From assembly GCA_003240755.1 (NCBI GenBank), contig QFNF01000053.1:1-11526 (forward strand): a DNA stretch of 11,526 nucleotides. Direction: 5' to 3'. Source of the stretch: Sphingomonas hengshuiensis (GTDB lineage Bacteria > Pseudomonadota > Alphaproteobacteria > Sphingomonadales > Sphingomonadaceae). The notes under the pieces are model-generated. The model ran no database searches. It had not been told where the DNA came from and was given only the letters and a program-made list of their open reading frames with translations. A program made the position numbers and the translations under genes. This document shows positions 6,915 through 11,526 of the stretch, in pieces (the stretch's first letter is position 1; the number at the start of each line of letters is the position of its first letter).

Positions 6915-7040
6915 AAGCGCTTTCCTACATGCGGGCGGGCGCCCACCATGACGACCGGTTTTTCGCATCGCTGGTCATCGTCGGGCCGGGCAAGGGACCC
7001 GGTTCGCGCAAAGGGGGCGGGGGGACAAGTTCCGCCCGGG

Positions 7041-7078
7041 GTCACACCCGCGACAAACAGCGTGCGAGTGTGACTTTT
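7041..7078 (+). terminator. Stem-loop with T-run in the ada-like/prlC convergent gap
   Basis: GTCACACCCGC (7041-7051) pairs with GCGAGTGTGAC (7064-7074) at 10 of 11 positions around a 12-base loop, followed by TTTT at 7075-7078. On the plus strand this has the shape of a Rho-independent terminator for the Ada-like gene, although it lies about 125 bp beyond its stop and the T-run is short. The remaining part of the 177-bp gap (6915-7091) holds no recognisable gene. A G-rich stretch around 7011-7030 and the imperfect tandem GTGACTTTT GTGAACTTT at 7072-7089 are the only other patterns seen. Confidence 0.5.
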
Positions 7079-7091
7079 GTGAACTTTGGGC

Positions 7092-9104
7092 TCAGATCAG
7101 CCCGTGCCGGGCCAGCATCGCTGCCGGATCGGGATCGCGTCCGCGGAATGCCCGGAACAGCTCGATCGCCGGTCGCACCGCGCCGCGCGACAGGATCGTC
7201 TCGCGCAGCCGGTCGCCGGTCGCCCGGTCCACCGTCCCCGCCTCGGCGAACGCCGCGAAGCCGTCCGCCGCCAGCAGTTCCGCCCACAGATAGCTGTAGT
7301 AACCGGCCGCATACCCCCCGGCGAAGATATGCGCGAAGGCATGGGGGAAACGGTGCCACGCCGGCGGCCGCACCACCGCCACCTCGTCGCGCACCGCCTC
7401 GATCACCGCCATCGGGTCGTCGCCGTGGCTGCCGAGGTGCAGCAGCAGGTCGAACATCGCGAACTCGATCTGCCGGAGCAGGAACATGCCCGACTGGAAC
7501 CGTCGCGCCGCCAGCATCCGCTCGAACAGGTCGCGCGGCAACGGCGCGCCGGTCTCGACATGGCCCGACATCGCCGACAGGACCGACGGTTCCCACGCGA
7601 AGTCCTCCATCAACTGGCTGGGCAGTTCGATCGCATCCCATTCGAACCCGGCGGTCCCGGCAATGTCCGGGCGCGGCACGCGGGTGAACAGGTGGTGCAG
7701 GCAATGCCCCGTCTCGTGCAGCAGGGTCGTCACGTCGTCGTGGCTCAGCAGCGGCGTCGCACCCCCGGCCGGCGCGAAGTTGCAGACCATGTACGCAACC
7801 GGAATGCCCGGGTGCTGCGGGTCGTTCAGATAGGGGCGGGCAGGGGCCATCCACGCGCCGCCCTTCTTCCCCGGCCGGGCATGCAGGTCGAGGTACAGGC
7901 CCGCGAACACGCCGCGCTCGTCCGCCACGTCATAATAATGCGCATCGGCATGGTAGGTCGCGACCTCGGGACGCCTGGTCAGCGTGATGCCGAACAACTG
8001 CTCCAACAGGTCGCGCCACCCGGCCAGCACCCGGTCGACCGGGAAATAGGCCTTGATGACCGACTGGTCGATGGCATGGGCATGGCGCTTCAACCGGTCG
8101 CCGACAAAGCCCACGTCCCACGGCTGCAGATCTTCGATCCCGAGATGTTCGGCGGCAAAGGCCTGCAGTTCGGCGATCTCCGCCTCGGCATGCGGTCGCG
8201 CCCGCCTGGCCAGGTCGCGCAGAAACGCCAGCACCTCGCCGATATCGGGCGCCATCTTGGTGCTGAGCGACCGCGCCACCGGATCGGGAAAGCCCAGCAG
8301 CGCGGCGGCTTCGTGCCGCAACTCGAGGATGCGGCGGATGCGCGGGCCATTGTCGAACGTGCCGGCATCCGGCCCCTGGTCCGACGCGCGCGTGCCATAG
8401 GCGCGATAGACCTGCGCCCGCAGGTCGCGGTCCTCGGCAAAGGTCATCACCGCGACGACGCTTGGCTGTTGCAGCGTGACGATCCAGCCCTGCAGGTCGC
8501 GGGCCTTGGCGGCGGCGGCCATCATCGCCCGGTCCGCCTCCGACAGCCCGGCAAGGCGCGCCGGATCGGTCACATGCAGCGTCCACGCATCGGTCGCGTC
8601 GAGCACGGCACTGGCGAATTCGGTCTGGAGCGCCGACAGCTCGGTCGCCACCGCCTTGAACCGTTCGCGCGCTTCCTCGTCCAGCGCGACCCCGGCCAGT
8701 GTCCGGTCGCGGATCGATCGCTCGACCGCTACCCGGTCGGCATCGTCGAGGCTGCCGAAGTCCGGCGTCACCTCCAACGCCCGCAGCGCGTCGAACATCG
8801 CCCGGTCCTGCTGCGCGGCGATGCCGCGTTCGGTCAGCACCGCCTCGCCTCTCGCATGCGCCTCGCGCAGTTCGGGCGTGTCGGCGACGGCGTGGAGGTG
8901 CCACACGCTCGACCAGAAATTGTCGATCGCCACATCGGCCCGCTCGACCGGCAACCATGTGTCGGCAAAGCTGGCGGTCGCCGCCTTGGCAGCGTGCGCC
9001 GCCGCATCGCGCCCGGCCAGCAGGGCGTCGAGCCTCGGGGCGATCGTCTCCGGGGTGATCGCGGCGAAATCGGGAAGTGCGGACAATCGGTGTTCCTTCA
9101 GCAT
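7092..9104 (-). CDS. prlC: Oligopeptidase A, M3-family zinc metallopeptidase (PrlC)
   Basis: PrlC is a cytoplasmic thimet-type oligopeptidase that cuts short peptides and signal-peptide fragments. The 670-residue product has the family's usual length and resembles E. coli PrlC throughout, including the segments around [20 protein letters not shown] and [21 protein letters not shown] near the C-terminus. The zinc site is HETGH at residues 463-467, with Glu466 absent and the catalytic Glu being residue 464. The third ligand is probably Glu493 in IELPSQ, about 30 residues later as in thimet oligopeptidase. No signal peptide is visible. The ATG at 9104 lies inside the end of sdaA (ATGCTGA, 7-bp overlap), so translation is probably coupled and prlC is the last gene of the operon. 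The frame extends further upstream, but only as an alternative reading of sdaA. Confidence 0.95.
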   Translation of the reverse strand: MLKEHRLSALPDFAAITPETIAPRLDALLAGRDAAAHAAKAATASFADTWLPVERADVAIDNFWSSVWHLHAVADTPELREAHARGEAVLTERGIAAQQDRAMFDALRALEVTPDFGSLDDADRVAVERSIRDRTLAGVALDEEARERFKAVATELSALQTEFASAVLDATDAWTLHVTDPARLAGLSEADRAMMAAAAKARDLQGWIVTLQQPSVVAVMTFAEDRDLRAQVYRAYGTRASDQGPDAGTFDNGPRIRRILELRHEAAALLGFPDPVARSLSTKMAPDIGEVLAFLRDLARRARPHAEAEIAELQAFAAEHLGIEDLQPWDVGFVGDRLKRHAHAIDQSVIKAYFPVDRVLAGWRDLLEQLFGITLTRRPEVATYHADAHYYDVADERGVFAGLYLDLHARPGKKGGAWMAPARPYLNDPQHPGIPVAYMVCNFAPAGGATPLLSHDDVTTLLHETGHCLHHLFTRVPRPDIAGTAGFEWDAIELPSQLMEDFAWEPSVLSAMSGHVETGAPLPRDLFERMLAARRFQSGMFLLRQIEFAMFDLLLHLGSHGDDPMAVIEAVRDEVAVVRPPAWHRFPHAFAHIFAGGYAAGYYSYLWAELLAADGFAAFAEAGTVDRATGDRLRETILSRGAVRPAIELFRAFRGRDPDPAAMLARHGLI

Positions 9105-10450
9105 TCGACGACATTGACCGCCAGGCCACCCTGGCTGGTTTCCTTGTATTGGCTCTTCATGTCCTCGCCGGTCTGGCGCATCGTCTCGATGACCTGGTCG
9201 AGGCTGACGATGTGGCGACCATCGCCGTGCAGCGCCAGATAGGCGGCGTTGATCGCCTTGATCGCGCCCATCGTGTTGCGCTCGATACACGGGATCTGCA
9301 CCAGCCCGCCGATCGGGTCGCAGGTTAGGCCGAGATTATGTTCCATGCCGATCTCGGCGGCATTCTCGACCTGTGCCGGCGTCGCACCCAGCGCGGCGGC
9401 AAGCCCGGCGGCTGCCATCGAACAGGCCACGCCGACCTCGCCCTGGCACCCCATCTCGGCCGCGGAGATCGACGCGTTCTGCTTGTAGAGGAACCCGATC
9501 GCCGCCGCGGTCATCAGCAGTGACTGCGTACCCGCGCGGGTCGATCCGTGGACGAAGGTCTCGTAATATTTCAGCACCGCCGGGATGACGCCCGCCGCGC
9601 CGTTGGTGGGCGCCGTCACCACGCGTCCGCCCGCCGCATTCTCCTCGTTCACCGCCAGCGCCCACAGGCTGACCCATTCGAACACGATGCTGGGGTCGGT
9701 GCGCGGGCCGCGCTCCAGCAGCTTCTCATGGATCGCCCGCGCGCGGCGCTGGACCCGCAATCCGCCAGGCAGTTCGCCGCTCCCCGCGCAACCGCGATCG
9801 ATCGATCCGATCATCGCCCCTCGCACCGCGTCGAGAAAGGCCAGCGTTTCCGCTTCGGGTCGCCATGCGCTTTCGTTCGCGGCCACGACCTCGGCGATCG
9901 ACTGCCGCGTCTCGGCACACAGCGCCAGCAGATCGTTGCCGGTCATGAACGGGTGGGGCAGCGTCAGGTTGATCCGCGGCGGCGCATCGCCCTCCGCCCG
10001 GATCGCCCCGCCGCCGACCGAATAATAGCGGCGGGTGATGCGGCTGCCGTCGCCGAGCACCGCGGTACATGCCATCGCGTTGGGGTGGCCGGGCAGGAAG
10101 CCGGGATGGAACACGATGTCGCGCTCCGGATCGAACGCGACCGGGATCGTCCCGGCGAGGTCAAGGGTGTGGCTGCCCCGGATTCCCGCGACGATGCCGG
10201 CGACGGCGTCGGGATCGATCCCCTCCGGTGTCGCACCCGACAGGCCCAGCAGCACCGCGATATCGGTGGCGTGGCCCCGCCCGGTCAGCGAGAGCGATCC
10301 GTACAGGTCGCAATATACCCGCTCCGGCACGATCCCGTCCTCTTCGAGCATCGTGGCAAAGGCATGGGCGGCGCGCATCGGCCCGACCGTGTGCGAGCTC
10401 GACGGACCGATGCCGATGGTGAACAGGTCGGTGACGCTGAGCGGGATCAT
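9098..10450 (-). CDS. sdaA: L-serine dehydratase, iron-sulfur type, single chain (SdaA)
   Basis: SdaA deaminates L-serine to pyruvate and ammonia using an oxygen-sensitive [4Fe-4S] cluster, not PLP. The 450-residue chain holds both domains. The N-terminal beta domain opens with [20 protein letters not shown] (5-24). The catalytic alpha domain (about 180-450) includes [12 protein letters not shown] and [18 protein letters not shown]. Cluster ligands are Cys335, Cys377 and Cys388, with the 42- and 11-residue spacing of the Legionella enzyme. The protein ends in Cys450, matching the C-terminal cysteine that folds back onto the fourth iron in that structure, so the C-terminus looks intact. The start is supported by GGGGGA (complement of 10457-10462) six bases before the ATG, and by the ATGA overlap with the upstream gene. 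It sits in the middle of an overlapping three-gene operon. Confidence 0.97.
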   Translation of the reverse strand: MIPLSVTDLFTIGIGPSSSHTVGPMRAAHAFATMLEEDGIVPERVYCDLYGSLSLTGRGHATDIAVLLGLSGATPEGIDPDAVAGIVAGIRGSHTLDLAGTIPVAFDPERDIVFHPGFLPGHPNAMACTAVLGDGSRITRRYYSVGGGAIRAEGDAPPRINLTLPHPFMTGNDLLALCAETRQSIAEVVAANESAWRPEAETLAFLDAVRGAMIGSIDRGCAGSGELPGGLRVQRRARAIHEKLLERGPRTDPSIVFEWVSLWALAVNEENAAGGRVVTAPTNGAAGVIPAVLKYYETFVHGSTRAGTQSLLMTAAAIGFLYKQNASISAAEMGCQGEVGVACSMAAAGLAAALGATPAQVENAAEIGMEHNLGLTCDPIGGLVQIPCIERNTMGAIKAINAAYLALHGDGRHIVSLDQVIETMRQTGEDMKSQYKETSQGGLAVNVVEC

Positions 10451-11526
10451 GCGGCATCCCCCAGGAACGCGCCATAGCGCGCCGCCGCCGCCCGCCAGTC
10501 GATCCCGCGTGCGGCCAGCCAGTCGTCGTCGAAATAGGTGTCGTTGTAACGCAGCCCGGAATCGCACAGAATCGTCACCACCGACCCCGCCGTGCCGGCC
10601 GCCGCCATTTCGGCGACCAGTGCGGTGCAGGCGACGATGTTGGTCCCGGTCGATCCGCCGACCGGACGGCCCAGCCGTGCGCTCAACGCGCGCATCGCGC
10701 CGATGCTGTCGGAATCGTCCACCGCGATCATCCGGTCGATGACGCTCGGCACGAACGACGGCTCGACCCGCGGCCGGCCGATCCCCTCGATCCCGGAACA
10801 TTCGCCTTCGACCGTGGTGACGCGCGGATCGGCATAATGGCGATGGAACACCGATGCCTGCGGATCGGCGACGCACAGGCGCGTGCCGTACCGGCCATAG
10901 CGGATGAAGCGCCCCAGCGTCGCCGACGTACCCCCGGTCCCGGCACCGCACACGATCCAGCTCGGCTCGGGATGGTCCTCCTTGGCCATCTGCGCAAAGA
11001 TCGATTCGGCGATATTGTTGTTGCCGCGCCAGTCGGTGGCCCGTTCGGCATAGGTGAACTGGTCGAGATAATGGCCGCCATGGGTGTCGGCCAACGCCTG
11101 CGCCGCGGCATAGACCTCCCGCGGATCGTCGACGAAATGCACCTCGCCGCCGTGGAAACGGATTGCCGAGATCTTGGCGCTGGCGATCGCGCGCGGCACC
11201 ACCGCCACGAATCGCAGGCCGAGCAGCCTGGCGAAATACGCCTCCGACACCGCAGTCGACCCGCTCGTCGCCTCGACCAGTACCGTATCCGGTCCGATCC
11301 AGCCGTTGCACAGCCCGTACAGTATCAGCGACCGGGCAAGCCGATGCTTCAGGCTTCCCGATGGATGGACCGATTCGTCCTTGAGGTAGAGCGCGATGCC
11401 CTGCGCCCCCGGCAGATCGAGCCGGATCAGATGCGTATCGGCCGACCGGCAGAAGTCCGCTTCCAGTTTCCGGATCGCCTCGCGCGTCCAGGGGCGATCG
11501 TCGACGCGGGCGGCGGCTGGGGCGGG
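10447..11526 (-). CDS. PLP-dependent cysteine synthase-family protein, probable L-cysteine desulfhydrase (Cds1-like), 5' end outside window
   Basis: A fold-type II PLP enzyme, of which 359 residues are visible. No start codon appears upstream of the homology, so the N-terminus lies just past the right edge, probably only a few residues away given a usual family length near 350-370. The PLP lysine is in [13 protein letters not shown] (residue 60 of the visible part). The substrate loop is [20 protein letters not shown] (85-104), and the phosphate-binding glycine loop is GAGTGGT (194-200). [12 protein letters not shown] occurs near the end. SGSTAVSEA in place of the SGNTG of true cysteine synthases, with the KHR lysine motif, fits the group containing mycobacterial Cds1, which converts cysteine to pyruvate, sulfide and ammonia. 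A biosynthetic role is possible. A shorter start at the internal GTG (11250) would delete the PLP lysine and is rejected. The stop overlaps the sdaA start as ATGA. Confidence 0.9.
   Translation of the reverse strand, partial: PAPAAARVDDRPWTREAIRKLEADFCRSADTHLIRLDLPGAQGIALYLKDESVHPSGSLKHRLARSLILYGLCNGWIGPDTVLVEATSGSTAVSEAYFARLLGLRFVAVVPRAIASAKISAIRFHGGEVHFVDDPREVYAAAQALADTHGGHYLDQFTYAERATDWRGNNNIAESIFAQMAKEDHPEPSWIVCGAGTGGTSATLGRFIRYGRYGTRLCVADPQASVFHRHYADPRVTTVEGECSGIEGIGRPRVEPSFVPSVIDRMIAVDDSDSIGAMRALSARLGRPVGGSTGTNIVACTALVAEMAAAGTAGSVVTILCDSGLRYNDTYFDDDWLAARGIDWRAAAARYGAFLGDAA

Noticed and set aside
6027..6968. Long N-terminal extension of ogt on the minus strand
   Set aside because: The extension is antisense to the Ada-like gene and to the inverted repeat, and Ogt proteins begin where the chosen ATG lies.
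6990..7010. GGTTCG in the gap, resembling the T-arm of a tRNA
   Set aside because: No acceptor, D or anticodon stem can be built around it.
6083..7687. A 534-codon plus-strand ORF running through the Ada-like gene, the gap and the end of prlC
   Set aside because: It is out of frame with the Ada-like gene and antisense to prlC. Its translation is Arg/Ala/Pro-rich with no recognisable domain.

Overview
The window is a G+C-rich chromosomal stretch, with strong third-position G/C and long spurious antisense ORFs. It reads as ordinary metabolic and housekeeping DNA of an alphaproteobacterium. The uronate isomerase has the form I recall from Caulobacter, and the overall gene style suggests a sphingomonad or close relative. 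That placement is inference from protein resemblance; no rRNA or marker gene is present. Coding density is very high. There are ten protein genes, one of them cut by the right edge, and no tRNA, rRNA, CRISPR array, insertion sequence or phage gene.

Layout: (1) 20-1063, plus strand: a gamma-class carbonic anhydrase-like hexapeptide protein, then a GNAT acetyltransferase. (2) 1053-5450: a hexuronate catabolism locus. uxaA (altronate dehydratase) is on the minus strand. It diverges across an 82-bp promoter gap from uxaC (uronate isomerase) and a uxuB-like reductase, which overlap by 4 bp. (3) 5511-6914: a DNA alkylation repair pair, made of a stand-alone O6-alkylguanine methyltransferase (minus) and an Ada-type zinc/AraC-HTH regulator (plus). 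They diverge across 111 bp that holds a near-perfect 18-bp inverted repeat. The Ada-type protein ends in what looks like an eroded piece of an AlkA glycosylase domain. (4) 7092-11526, minus strand: an overlapping operon of a PLP enzyme resembling L-cysteine desulfhydrase (5' end outside the window), L-serine dehydratase sdaA and oligopeptidase A prlC.

Functionally, block 2 feeds glucuronate and galacturonate toward 2-keto-3-deoxygluconate, although the reductase looks like the glucuronate-branch enzyme and the dehydratase is the galacturonate-branch enzyme. Block 3 is a split Ada system in which sensor/activator and methyltransferase are separate proteins. Block 4 turns peptides, serine and probably cysteine into pyruvate and ammonia (plus sulfide).

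I found no clearly new biological system. The points most worth a second look are the truncated Ada-AlkA remnant, the inverted repeat in the repair-gene promoter, the mixed-branch uronate cluster and the coupled cysteine/serine/peptide operon.
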